From: Fictibacillus norfolkensis
Lineage (GTDB): Bacteria > Bacillota > Bacilli > Bacillales > Fictibacillaceae
Reading direction: 5' to 3'
Assembly: GCF_014836645.1 (NCBI RefSeq)
Contig: NZ_JACSQM010000007.1
Coordinates: forward strand, 124,001-188,000
DNA: 64,000 nucleotides
Every line of letters begins with the position of its first letter. The stretch's first letter is position 1. Both the position numbers and the translations under genes were made by a program. The notes beneath the pieces are model-generated. The model made no database searches, had not been told where the DNA came from, and saw only the letters and a list, made by a program, of their open reading frames with translations. Below, piece by piece: positions 16,551 to 25,014 of this stretch.

Positions 16551-16804
16551 GTTGATTGGAGTGGAAGGTGAGAGACTCCTGTGGGACAGGCGTGCAGTCT
16601 GAAAAGTGGAGGTGGCTCGTTCAGCCCCGACCAGCAAAAGTAAATGGGCTTTGAAGGCGCACTATGCCTTCTGGACGATTTAACTTTTGACCTCGAGGGG
16701 CTAGCCACTGCAACTAGACAGGTGAGACACTTAAAAAGTGAAACGTACGAATGTGGCTCACCGCTTGCCCCGCGGAAAGCGAGCATCCTGGAATGGAAAT
16801 CAAC
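16551..16804 (+). repeat. Composite family-1 repeat R4 carrying a family-2 element
   Basis: 254 bp, twice normal length. Its outer parts are a family-1 copy of the CACTTAA/AGTG subtype (GTTGATT at 16551, AATCAAC at 16798). About 125 bp of foreign sequence interrupts it, and 16612-16708 of this is a family-2 element in reverse orientation. Confidence 0.8.
16612..16708 (-). repeat. Family-2 structured element F2d (~97 nt)
   Basis: Minus-strand reading: outer stem GTGGCT/AGCCAC, inner stem AGCCCC/GGGGCT, internal loop TCGAGGTCA opposite TGCTGGTC, then AAAAGTTAAAT pairing with ATTTACTTTT, and a bulge GAACG between outer and inner stems. The same plan, with different stem sequences, occurs at 46381-46476 and 46504-46601. 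Confidence 0.75.
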
Positions 16805-16883
16805 TACTTCCAAGTTTGTAAACAAATTTTGGGCATCTTTCATAGCTTATGCCTATAAGTTTTATGGAAGGGAGCTGGGTCTC

Positions 16884-18254
16884 ATGAATACTTATGGACT
16901 AACAGGGAGGATTGTAACACCAGGAAGTCCTGATTATGATCTAGCAAGAGAAGAGTTCAATACTCGTTTTAACTTGTTTCCTTTGATTATCAATTTTTGT
17001 GAAACTGCTAAGGATGTTTCAAACGCAATACGTTGGGCAAGAAAGAAGAAGGTTAAGTTTCGGATTCGAACAGGAAGACATAGTTATGAAGCTTATTCAT
17101 CATTAGATGGAGGTTTAGTGATAGACATAAGCGAGTTGAATGAAGTAAGAGTGGACCGGAAATCAAAAACGGCCGTACTTGGTGCCGGGGCATTTCTTTT
17201 TCCACTATATGAAAAATTGTATGAAGAAGGTTTCACGATTCCAGGAGGTACATGTCCATCAGTAGGCCTTTCCGGTCTGACACTTGGTGGTGGATGGGGG
17301 ATGTTAACCCGGCCTTATGGAATGCTGATCGACCAGCTTCTGGAGCTGGAGATGGTCGATGCAAATGGAAATATCATCATAGCAAATGAGCATGAGAACG
17401 CGGACTTGTTCTGGGCATCAAGGGGCGGTGGTGGCGGGAACTTTGGTGTGGTCACATCATTTCGTTTTCAAGTTGTTCCCGTAGATGATGTTGCCATCTT
17501 TAAAATTACATGGGACTTTAAAGGGTTTGAAAAAGTGGTGGATGCGTGGCAAAAATGGGCTCCTTATACAGACGTCAGATTGACAGCCATTATTGATCTC
17601 TTAACGAAAGACATTGGTGAGTTGCGTGCATTAGGAGAATTTCTTGGCAGTACGGATGAACTGCAAAAGTTGCTGGAGCCTCTTTTGATCGCCTTTCCAC
17701 CAAAAGAAGTTGAAGTTAAGAAAGTACCTTATATTGATGCGGTCAAGATATTTGGAGGAATGATGCCAGGTATGATGGAGTATGCTGTAAACCATGGTGA
17801 TCCTGATGCGCATCCATTTAAGAATACAGGTGCGTTTGCGAAAAGGCAGTTACCGATGAGTGCGATAAAAAAACTGAAAGACTTTCTATCAAACTCACCT
17901 AGTATTGAGAACAAAGTGCAGCTGCAAGCTCTAGCCGGAAATGCTTCTTGTATAAGTCCGACGGAAACGGCTTATGTTCATAGAGAAGCATTGTTCAGCT
18001 TGCTTTATATTACGAAATGGCAGAATGAGAGTGAGGCAGACATAAATACACGCTGGGTAGAAAGTCTAAGAAATTCTCTACTTCCTTTTGCGGATGGAGC
18101 TTATGTGAATTTTCATGATAATTGTATTAAGAACTGGTTAGAACAATGTTACTTTGTGAACCTGCCTCGCTTAATTGAAGTGAAAACAAAATACGATCCA
18201 AAAAATGTGTTTACGTTCCCGCTAGGAATTCCGACTGCAAATATGATTGTGTAG
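16884..18254 (+). CDS. BBE-type FAD-linked oxidase (bicovalent flavoprotein)
   Basis: 456 aa. An FAD-binding PCMH-type domain carries both expected flavin attachment residues: His66 in RTGRHSYEAYS and Cys124 in GGTCPSVGLSG, followed by GLTLGGGWG. A substrate domain follows, and the berberine-bridge C-terminal motif (KTKYDPKNVFTFP) ends it. These enzymes oxidise sugars or other alcohols using oxygen; B. subtilis relatives include CotQ and YgaK. ATG 16884 follows GGGAG by 10 nt; the upstream frame runs into the repeat. It splits ecsAB from ecsC. A spore-coat role is possible but unproven. Confidence 0.87.
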   Translation: MNTYGLTGRIVTPGSPDYDLAREEFNTRFNLFPLIINFCETAKDVSNAIRWARKKKVKFRIRTGRHSYEAYSSLDGGLVIDISELNEVRVDRKSKTAVLGAGAFLFPLYEKLYEEGFTIPGGTCPSVGLSGLTLGGGWGMLTRPYGMLIDQLLELEMVDANGNIIIANEHENADLFWASRGGGGGNFGVVTSFRFQVVPVDDVAIFKITWDFKGFEKVVDAWQKWAPYTDVRLTAIIDLLTKDIGELRALGEFLGSTDELQKLLEPLLIAFPPKEVEVKKVPYIDAVKIFGGMMPGMMEYAVNHGDPDAHPFKNTGAFAKRQLPMSAIKKLKDFLSNSPSIENKVQLQALAGNASCISPTETAYVHREALFSLLYITKWQNESEADINTRWVESLRNSLLPFADGAYVNFHDNCIKNWLEQCYFVNLPRLIEVKTKYDPKNVFTFPLGIPTANMIV

Positions 18255-18324
18255 ATCTCATAATGTGAGGGCGAAAATATTGAAACGAAAGCCTAACAAA
18301 AATCGTATAGAAGGAGGGAGGTAG

Positions 18325-19098
18325 ATGATGGACACTTATGAAGAAAAAGTAATAGAAGAGCTTAAAAAATGGGAAACAGAAATGTGTAAACGGCCCTCAC
18401 TATGGAATAAGACAACAAAATCTCTTCAAATAAAAATCAATGAGAAAATTCCGCAAAAAGTGCATGATGTTATGACATCAAGTATGAAACATATGATTAA
18501 AGCGACTCTGATCGGTTCTGAATATACGACTAAAAAAACGATTAAGTTTACTGCAGATCTACGAGAGCGTGATTTTAAATTTGAAGATCGGCTATCCTTC
18601 TACAGAAAAACAGCAGCAATTGAAGGAGCAGGAACAGGTGCTGGAGGCATTTTGCTAGGTATTGCAGATCTTCCATTATTGTTAGGAATAAAAATGAAAT
18701 TTTTGTTCGAAGCAGCTAGTATTTATGGATTGGATGTTAGGGACTACAAAGAGAGAATCTTTATTCTGCATGTATTTCGCCTAGCTTTTTCTGATCCGCA
18801 CAAGCGAGAAGATGCATATCAAAGGGTAATTTCATGGAAAGAGACCATTCAAGAATTTCCGGAGTCTCCTGAATCGATCAACCAAATGAATTGGCAAGAA
18901 CTGCAGCAAGATTATCGGGATCATATCGATCTCATAAAGATGCTTCAGATGATACCAGGATTGGGAGCGATTGTTGGGGCATATGCGAATTATCATTTTC
19001 TTGATGATTTAGGTCATGTGGCAAAGAATTGTTTCAGATGGCGTTTGTTAACAGATGAAAAAAAGAAGAGGATCATAAACAACAAGCACCCGCAATAA
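18325..19098 (+). CDS. ecsC: EcsC family protein
   Basis: 257 aa. A polar helical N-terminus is followed by the EcsC core: a Gly-rich hydrophobic stretch (GAGTGAGGILLGIADLPLLL) and a second one (MIPGLGAIVGAYANYHFLDDLG). EcsC is the third gene of the ecs locus in B. subtilis, not needed for EcsAB function. A strong AGGAGGGAGG precedes two in-frame ATGs (18325, 18328). It is detached from ecsAB by the inserted oxidase and followed by a strong terminator. Confidence 0.85.
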   Translation: MMDTYEEKVIEELKKWETEMCKRPSLWNKTTKSLQIKINEKIPQKVHDVMTSSMKHMIKATLIGSEYTTKKTIKFTADLRERDFKFEDRLSFYRKTAAIEGAGTGAGGILLGIADLPLLLGIKMKFLFEAASIYGLDVRDYKERIFILHVFRLAFSDPHKREDAYQRVISWKETIQEFPESPESINQMNWQELQQDYRDHIDLIKMLQMIPGLGAIVGAYANYHFLDDLGHVAKNCFRWRLLTDEKKKRIINNKHPQ

Positions 19099-19113
19099 AT
19101 TGCGGGTGCTTGT
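19082..19113. terminator. Bidirectional terminator
   Basis: ACAAGCACCCGCAAT pairs with ATTGCGGGTGCTTGT, between convergent ecsC and the ferritin-like gene. Confidence 0.88.
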
Positions 19114-19127
19114 AATAATATGAGGGT

Positions 19128-19559
19128 TTAGAAGCGGCTATCGCTTAATAGGCGGTCCATTTCTTCTTTGTGCTTCGTTTCATCAGCAATCATATCTTCT
19201 AACTGAACGACAAGCTCAGTCAATTTTAAGTTAGATGCTTGCTCTTTACGTTCTTCATAACGTCTGATCGTATCTTCCTCAGCGTTACGAGCTTCTTCCA
19301 ACATCTCACGAACACTCTCAACTTGTTTAACTGGTTTTGGTTGAGTAGTAGGTGTACCACCAAGTGTTTTAATCTTCTCTGCTAAATATAGAGCATGTCC
19401 TTGCTCATCAGTAATTTCACTTTGGAAGAAAGGTTTTAGAATTTGACGGTACAAACCAGAAACCGTAGCTGCATTATGGTTGTACATAATGATTGCTGAG
19501 TACTCGTTTGCAAGATCCTCATTTAGTCCATCGATTAGTGCTTGTAAGTCTTTTTCCAT
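19128..19559 (-). CDS. Ferritin-like domain protein
   Basis: 143 aa four-helix bundle. Iron-site-type residues are visible: Glu in LANEYSAIIMYNH, Glu and His in ITDEQGHALYLAEK, and ADETKHKEEM near the C-terminus. This fits the bacterioferritin/rubrerythrin superfamily; small members store iron or protect against oxidants. No Dps surface motif is obvious. The site AGGAGG precedes the ATG. Confidence 0.8.
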   Translation of the reverse strand: MEKDLQALIDGLNEDLANEYSAIIMYNHNAATVSGLYRQILKPFFQSEITDEQGHALYLAEKIKTLGGTPTTQPKPVKQVESVREMLEEARNAEEDTIRRYEERKEQASNLKLTELVVQLEDMIADETKHKEEMDRLLSDSRF

Positions 19560-19760
19560 TTGTATAACCTCCTGAATCTTGTTCTACAGAGATATCCTTC
19601 CCCTTTTCTCGTTACCATAAACAATATTTGTAGGATAGACGACCTAAAAAATAAAGGAACTGCATTATAAGGTTTAAGGATTGTTAAAATCGGTAAAAGA
19701 CTACTATGCATGAAACAAATATTGAACAAAAGTGATACAAAATTTAAGGAGGTAACAAAA

Positions 19761-20093
19761 ATGGATAGCAGACACATGGTTGATGAAGATCGTAATGTAG
19801 ACACAAGTAAGGTTGAAGAAACAGCAAGCCGTATGAGCGAGAGCAAGAAAGAAGAGATCTTATCAAACTTTGAAGAGTTTAAGAGCTACCTGCACGGTAA
19901 AGTGCAGATCGGTGAAAAAATGGGCATGAGCGAAGAAACACTTGCAAAAACTGCAGAGAAAGTAGCAGATTACTTAGCTAACCATGAGGAACCTCGTAAC
20001 TCAGAAGAGAACCTCTTAAAAGAACTATGGAAAGTTGGAGAGCAAGAAGAGCGTCATAAGCTGGCTCATATGTTAGTTAAGCTTGTTAAATAG
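19761..20093 (+). CDS. DUF3243 domain protein (YmfJ-like)
   Basis: 110 aa. Residues about 28-110 (NFEEFKSYLHGKVQIGEKMG ... DYLANHEEPRNSEENLLKEL ... HMLVKLVK) match the DUF3243 family seen in B. subtilis YmfJ; an extra polar N-terminus precedes it. All-helical, cytoplasmic, function unknown. ATG 19761 follows AAGGAGG; the longer in-frame start lacks a site. Confidence 0.78.
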   Translation: MDSRHMVDEDRNVDTSKVEETASRMSESKKEEILSNFEEFKSYLHGKVQIGEKMGMSEETLAKTAEKVADYLANHEEPRNSEENLLKELWKVGEQEERHKLAHMLVKLVK

Positions 20094-20102
20094 CATACAT
20101 GT

Positions 20103-20137
20103 AAAAGCTGCTCATCTTTGAGCGGCTTTTTTTTTTA
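20103..20137 (+). terminator. Terminator after DUF3243 gene
   Basis: AAAAGCTGCTCA pairs with TGAGCGGCTTTT, followed by a run of ten Ts. Confidence 0.88.
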
Positions 20138-20258
20138 CACCATTATTTAGAAGTAGCCAACACATTTGTTTGCCGTGTGAAATTTCGTAATGTAATGAAG
20201 CAATCCCTATAAATAGTAAAAAGCTTGTGAAACCTATAAAGTTTGCTAAAACGTCAAT
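20112..20258 (-). CDS. Possible 48-aa membrane protein with a non-standard ATT start
   Basis: The minus-strand frame reads (I)DVLANFIGFTSFLLFIG and continues with a charged segment and KQMCWLLLNN, the look of a small single-helix membrane protein. GAGGTG lies 5 nt before an ATT; the neighbouring TTG is in another frame and stops after three codons. Either a rare ATT initiation or a decayed start. The frame runs into the terminator of the facing gene. Confidence 0.3.
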   Translation of the reverse strand: MDVLANFIGFTSFLLFIGIASLHYEISHGKQMCWLLLNNGVKKKAAQR

Positions 20259-20399
20259 AAATTCACCTCAATGACCGTTTACAAAGACCTTTAAAAAAAC
20301 GACAATGTTTTAAAGTGGTTTAATCAACGATAAAAGAGTGAAAACTTAGCTTTAATAAGAGTTTATAAAAGAGAAAAAATGATGTTGAGGAGAATCTTA

Positions 20400-21107
20400 A
20401 TGTTACGAGAACTGGCCAATAAACTACCCTTTCCGATCCTTCCTCTTATATATATCATAAGCGGATTAGGTCTTTCTTTCTTATCATTAAACGTGTTTTT
20501 TGAGTTGTCAGAAGACTTAATGGAGAATGAGGTATTTGATTTTGATCAAGTGATCATTCAATATGTAACGGATATCAGAACAGACACGTTAACGGAAGTA
20601 ATGAAAGTGATTACCTTTTTAGGGTCAAAAAATATTCTAACACTCTTGTTAGTAGGAAGTCTGATCTGGCTAATCGCAAAACGAAAGAACTATTGGGGTG
20701 CTATTTTCTATTTGATTGCTGTTGCGGGCGGAGGTCTTTTAAACCTAGGGTTGAAACATTGGTTTGGAAGAATACGACCAGAAGATAGCTTAATCGTCGA
20801 ACAAGGTTTCAGTTATCCGAGTGGACATGCCATGGGCAGTCTCATTTATTATGGTTTTCTTGGCTACTTGGTCGTAAGAAGCAGAAGAGGAAAGCCGCTT
20901 AAGATCATTCTCACGATTGCATTTGTATCTACGATTCTCCTTATTGGTTTTAGCCGTGTTTATTTAGGCGTTCATTATCCATCTGATATAGTAGCAGGAT
21001 TTAGTGCTGGAACGGTTTGGCTACTGCTATGTATAGCTGGACGTGAATCGATAAGAGCTTATCAAAAAAGGACGCTTCCTTTTTTTAAAAGGAAACATCC
21101 CCAGTAA
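20400..21107 (+). CDS. PAP2-family membrane phosphatase
   Basis: 235 aa with about six transmembrane helices and all three PAP2 motifs in order: KHWFGRIRP, PSGH (in YPSGHAMGS) and SRVYLGVHYPSDI. Such enzymes dephosphorylate lipid phosphates (undecaprenyl diphosphate, phosphatidate, phosphatidylglycerophosphate) on the outer membrane face. ATG 20400 lies 8 nt after GAGGAG; an earlier ATG (20379) has no site. The 3' end overlaps the convergent lipid kinase by 23 bp, an interesting pairing of opposite activities. Confidence 0.88.
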   Translation: MLRELANKLPFPILPLIYIISGLGLSFLSLNVFFELSEDLMENEVFDFDQVIIQYVTDIRTDTLTEVMKVITFLGSKNILTLLLVGSLIWLIAKRKNYWGAIFYLIAVAGGGLLNLGLKHWFGRIRPEDSLIVEQGFSYPSGHAMGSLIYYGFLGYLVVRSRRGKPLKIILTIAFVSTILLIGFSRVYLGVHYPSDIVAGFSAGTVWLLLCIAGRESIRAYQKRTLPFFKRKHPQ

Positions 21108-21999
21108 GTGTGAGTAGTTGATTTTGTAAACATTTAATAACTGAAGGTGTACGATGTTGTCGCTCTCCATCACAGTCAATAAGCTGTTGGGGAGCTGTTT
21201 TTATGCTTATCTCTGAGCTTTGAAAATAATGATACCCTTGTCCTTCTTTTGAAGTATCAGATAAACGATTCAGAAGGACGTCCCAAATAAACGAAGTGGA
21301 AGGCTCTTCGATCAGCAAACAATCGAGCTTTCCGTCTTGTATATCAGTATCCGGAAAGAAGGGACGGATACCACCGGTAAAGGGCCCGTTCACAGCAAGA
21401 AACATTGCAGCTTGTCCATCAAATTGGAACTCCTTAGATGAGATGGAGATGTCAAATGGCTCCCATGTTTGAAAGGATTTTGCCGCAGATAAATAATAAG
21501 AAAGACGTCCAAATTTTTCTTTTGTATCTGGGTCGATGGATTCGGAGACATGTGTGATCAACCCAACTCCCCAGAAATTTGTAAAGAAATGTCCGTTAAA
21601 CTCTCCAACGTCAATGTTGCGAAACTTTTTTTCACTAAGCTGTTCCGCTGCTTTTACAGGATTTTGATTCATGCCTAGCGCTCTAGAAAAATCATTGCAC
21701 GTTCCACCTGGTAAGATTCCGAAAGCTGGTTGATTTTCTTTGATCGACAATACCGCTTCTGCAATTTCATGTACCGTGCCGTCACCGCCAGCAGCTATGA
21801 TCAAATCTGTCTTACCTTCCAGCTCTTTAACGAAGGAAGCACCTTCCCCTGGAGCGGTCGTCTTATAAACTTGAACGTCCTCAAAACCAACTTTTAGCTG
21901 CTCTAGCACGGCATCCCATTGATTCAGCAATCTGCCTTGACCGGCAGAAGGATTTAATATGACAGATGCTCTTTTTATTGTTGATGGATTTCTAGTCAT
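21085..21999 (-). CDS. Diacylglycerol/lipid kinase family protein (DgkB/BmrU-like)
   Basis: 304 aa. The DAGK catalytic domain shows a nucleotide-binding NPSAGQGRL, the GGDGTVHE motif and the substrate motif LPGGTCNDFSRALG. It phosphorylates a lipid alcohol such as diacylglycerol, or is a YegS-type relative. Its ATG overlaps the hmoB stop (ATGA), so the two are coupled. It converges with the PAP2 phosphatase. Confidence 0.85.
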   Translation of the reverse strand: MTRNPSTIKRASVILNPSAGQGRLLNQWDAVLEQLKVGFEDVQVYKTTAPGEGASFVKELEGKTDLIIAAGGDGTVHEIAEAVLSIKENQPAFGILPGGTCNDFSRALGMNQNPVKAAEQLSEKKFRNIDVGEFNGHFFTNFWGVGLITHVSESIDPDTKEKFGRLSYYLSAAKSFQTWEPFDISISSKEFQFDGQAAMFLAVNGPFTGGIRPFFPDTDIQDGKLDCLLIEEPSTSFIWDVLLNRLSDTSKEGQGYHYFQSSEISIKTAPQQLIDCDGERQHRTPSVIKCLQNQLLTLTGDVSF

Positions 22000-22487
22000 T
22001 TGGCTACCATGTATTCTTTAACAAATGATTTTCCAGTAAAGAGTGTTTCTGGCAAGCCTTTTGAAGTGCCTCTATTTTTGTGTGCTTCCTCGTAGGCATT
22101 GGATTGTTGCCAATTTATAAAATCAGCATGTGATTTCCAAAGTGTCATAACGATATAAGGATCTTGGTGAAGAGGTCGAAGAATACGTATGCCACTAAAG
22201 CCTGGTTCACTATCAACAAGCCCTGCACGGTTTTGGAATCTTTCTTCAAAAAGAGATCTTCCTTCTTCTGTAACCGGGATGTGGTTCATTACAACAAAGC
22301 CAGCACCGTTTAAGGAACCTCTTTGGTTTATTACTTCATACTCATGTTTTTCTGTAAATGGGTTTTCACCATCTGTTTCGATCACGAGAGCAGAATTAGA
22401 GTCACCTTCTAGCAGAAGAGCTCCATCGTATTTTTCTTGATATGTTGCTAAATAGTCTAAAGTCCCATAAGTAATATATATGTACAT
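21996..22487 (-). CDS. hmoB: HmoB (YhgC), heme-degrading monooxygenase
   Basis: 163 aa, like B. subtilis HmoB (166). A variable N-terminal part (MYIYITYGTLDYLATY, ETDGENPF) is followed by an antibiotic-biosynthesis-monooxygenase domain: NHIPVTEEGRSLFEERFQNR, PGFSGIRILRP, VMTLWKSHADFINWQQS. HmoB opens the heme ring and releases iron. It sits before pbpF and hemEHY as in B. subtilis. The ribosome site (AGGGA) is weak. No clear Fur box was seen. Confidence 0.88.
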   Translation of the reverse strand: MYIYITYGTLDYLATYQEKYDGALLLEGDSNSALVIETDGENPFTEKHEYEVINQRGSLNGAGFVVMNHIPVTEEGRSLFEERFQNRAGLVDSEPGFSGIRILRPLHQDPYIVMTLWKSHADFINWQQSNAYEEAHKNRGTSKGLPETLFTGKSFVKEYMVAK

Positions 22488-22646
22488 AGGAATCCCTGCC
22501 CCTTTTTTTATTGATTTACCTTTGTTTTACCCAACCGTTCAGCACATTAAACAGTGTAAGAAGTTGGTTACTTGTAATATACTTTCCAACTAAGGGAAAA
22601 TTATATAAAATGTACTTTTCGACCTAGAATGAAATGAGGGTTGGTT

Positions 22647-24866
22647 ATGGTAAAGAGAAGTCTTGTCGTACTCGGTATTTTAACGGGTTCACTTATAATA
22701 GGTTTTTTCGCCTATCTCTTCATTATCTTAGCGGGAGATTATGTGATCGATGAAAAAGATCTTGTAATGGATTCAGCTACTGTCCTTGTGGCAGAGAATG
22801 GAGATAAAATAACAAAGATCTATGATGAAAATAGAGAGATCGTCGACATTGAGGATATTCCGAAACATGTTCAAGAAGCTTTTGTAGCGGTAGAAGACAG
22901 CCGTTTTTACAAACATAATGGAATAGATGTTAAAGCGATCTCGCGTGCTATCTATAAAGATATTTTAGCTGGTGGAAAAGTCGAAGGCGGCAGTACGATT
23001 ACTCAGCAGCTAGCAAAGAATGTTTTTTTATCTCATGAGAAGTCTTGGCTAAGAAAAACAAAAGAAGCTGTCATTGCTATCAATCTAGAAAGAAGATACC
23101 CGAAAGATAAAATCTTGGAGATGTATTTGAACCAAATCTATTTTGGGCATGGCGCATACGGCATTCAGCTTGCTGCAAAAACGTATTTCAATAAGGATGC
23201 CAGAGATTTAACTGTAGCAGAGGGTGCGATGCTTGCAGGACTTCCTAAAGCACCAAACTATTATTCGCCATTAAAGAATCCTAAGGAAGCGAAAGAGCGC
23301 CGTGATCTCGTTCTTGCCCTCATGGAGAAACAAGATTATCTGACACCTTCTGAAACCGTTAGAGCGCAAGGTAAAACGATTGCTTTAGATTTTCAGCAAG
23401 AAAAAAGAAACCCTGCTTATACAACGTATATTGATATGGTTATAAAAGAAGCAAAAGAAAAGTATCAACTTTCAAGAGAAGAGCTGCGACAAGGTGGTTA
23501 TAAAATCGTTGTACCTATGAATTTTGCAGCACAAGATTCTGTATATAAAAGCTTTCAAGACGGTCGTTATTTTGTAGGAACGGGTCAGGAAAAACCTGAA
23601 GGCGCCATGGTGCTGATGAATGGAAAAACGGGTGGTTTGCTCGCTGTTCAAGGCGGACGAAATTATGTGACAGAGGGACTTAATCGAGTACAGGTGAATC
23701 GGCAGCCAGGTTCGACGTTCAAGCCTTTATCCGTATATGGTCCCGCCCTTGAATCTGAAAAATACAAACCCTATTCTATGCTGCGTGACGAAGAATTAAG
23801 CTACGACGGTTATGAACCTAAGAATTATAACGGCAGATACGATGGTGAAGTTTCCATGGCGGATGCCATTTCTAACTCTGTAAATTCATCGGCAGTATGG
23901 CTGTTGAACAAGAACGGAATAGCTGACTCTAAAAGTTATCTTGAACAGCTTGGCATGCCGATTGAGGATAAAGGACTCGGAATTGCACTCGGCGGCATCG
24001 ATCAAGGTGTAACCCCGTTGCAAATGGTAAAAGGATACCGCAGTTTTCTTCATGAAGGTAAGACGATCGAGCCTTTCGTGATCAGCAAGATCTATAACAA
24101 TGAAGGGGAACTGATCGGTAAAGCCAAACAGGAAGAAAAGAAAGTTTGGAAAAAGCAGAATGCATGGTACATGACGCGTATGCTTCAGCAAGTCGTGAAG
24201 AACGGAACTGGATCTGATGGAAAAGAGAACATGGAGATCGCAGGAAAGACGGGTACAACAAACTACCCAAACGTAGATAAAGGAAACAAAGATACTTGGT
24301 TTGTCGGATATACACCTGAAATAGTCGGTGCTGTATGGATTGGCTATGATCGAACGACCAAAGAATCTTATCTAAATAGCGGCAGCTCTCTACCCACGCT
24401 TCTATTTAAACAAGTGATTAACGAAATGCCGTCTCAACAAGGACTATCGTTCAAAAAACCTGATGGGGTAAAAGACTTGCCACCGCCAATCGAGCTTATA
24501 GAGTTAAACGATCTGCGTGCTTCATTTGGTATGGGGGACTATGGAATTCCTTCGGTTAAACTGAACTGGACTCCTTCAAAAGACGAGCGTCTGCAATACA
24601 AGGTTTACGCGGTAAATGAAGGAGAAACGACTCTATTAGATACGATAAAAGGCAAAGGGGAGTATAGTGCTTCTGGCAAGAATCTTTTCACGCTGCCAGA
24701 CTTTTATGTTGTTCCCTATAATCCTCTTACAAAACAAGAAGGAGAAGCATCAAATGTAGTGTCCATCTCTCTTTTCCCTAGTTTTGGTGATGATAAAAGA
24801 GAGGCAAAACAAAAAGAAAAAGCTGTTAAAGGAAAAAAGAAGAAAGAGAAAAAGAAACGAGATTAG
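22647..24866 (+). CDS. pbpF: PbpF, class A penicillin-binding protein
   Basis: 739 aa. One transmembrane helix (about 6-28) is followed by a GT51 glycosyltransferase (catalytic Glu83 in EDSRFYKHNG; GGSTITQQLAKN; RRYPKDKILEMYLNQIYFGH). The transpeptidase has nucleophile Ser356 with Lys359 (PGSTFKPL), then SNSVNSSAV and AGKTGTTN. The C-terminus is a fibronectin-like segment plus a very basic Lys-rich tail. It polymerises and cross-links peptidoglycan; B. subtilis PbpF acts mainly around sporulation and germination. ATG 22647 follows GAGGG by 6 nt. Position before hemEHY matches B. subtilis. Confidence 0.93.
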   Translation: MVKRSLVVLGILTGSLIIGFFAYLFIILAGDYVIDEKDLVMDSATVLVAENGDKITKIYDENREIVDIEDIPKHVQEAFVAVEDSRFYKHNGIDVKAISRAIYKDILAGGKVEGGSTITQQLAKNVFLSHEKSWLRKTKEAVIAINLERRYPKDKILEMYLNQIYFGHGAYGIQLAAKTYFNKDARDLTVAEGAMLAGLPKAPNYYSPLKNPKEAKERRDLVLALMEKQDYLTPSETVRAQGKTIALDFQQEKRNPAYTTYIDMVIKEAKEKYQLSREELRQGGYKIVVPMNFAAQDSVYKSFQDGRYFVGTGQEKPEGAMVLMNGKTGGLLAVQGGRNYVTEGLNRVQVNRQPGSTFKPLSVYGPALESEKYKPYSMLRDEELSYDGYEPKNYNGRYDGEVSMADAISNSVNSSAVWLLNKNGIADSKSYLEQLGMPIEDKGLGIALGGIDQGVTPLQMVKGYRSFLHEGKTIEPFVISKIYNNEGELIGKAKQEEKKVWKKQNAWYMTRMLQQVVKNGTGSDGKENMEIAGKTGTTNYPNVDKGNKDTWFVGYTPEIVGAVWIGYDRTTKESYLNSGSSLPTLLFKQVINEMPSQQGLSFKKPDGVKDLPPPIELIELNDLRASFGMGDYGIPSVKLNWTPSKDERLQYKVYAVNEGETTLLDTIKGKGEYSASGKNLFTLPDFYVVPYNPLTKQEGEASNVVSISLFPSFGDDKREAKQKEKAVKGKKKKEKKKRD

Positions 24867-24884
24867 AAATAAGATGGATGAGCT

Positions 24885-24912
24885 AAAGATGGTTAAACAA
24901 CCATCTTTTTAT
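24885..24912 (+). terminator. Terminator of pbpF
   Basis: AAAGATGGTT pairs perfectly with AACCATCTTT over a 4-nt loop, then Ts. Confidence 0.85.
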
Positions 24913-25014
24913 TTTTTTAAAACATGCTGTTTAATTCATATAGTCCTTTTCACATCTTTGTACGAATTGAATAAGATACAAGCAATGGACGAAAGAATTA
25001 AAGGAGAGGAAAAG

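Noticed and set aside
16644..16883. N-terminal extension of the FAD oxidase
   Set aside because: The frame runs through the composite repeat and has no conserved sequence; ATG 16884 has a proper site and matches homologues.
24784..25014. Upstream extension of the Cys-rich gene overlapping pbpF
   Set aside because: It would start inside pbpF, run through its terminator and ignore the AAAGGAGAGG site at 25015.
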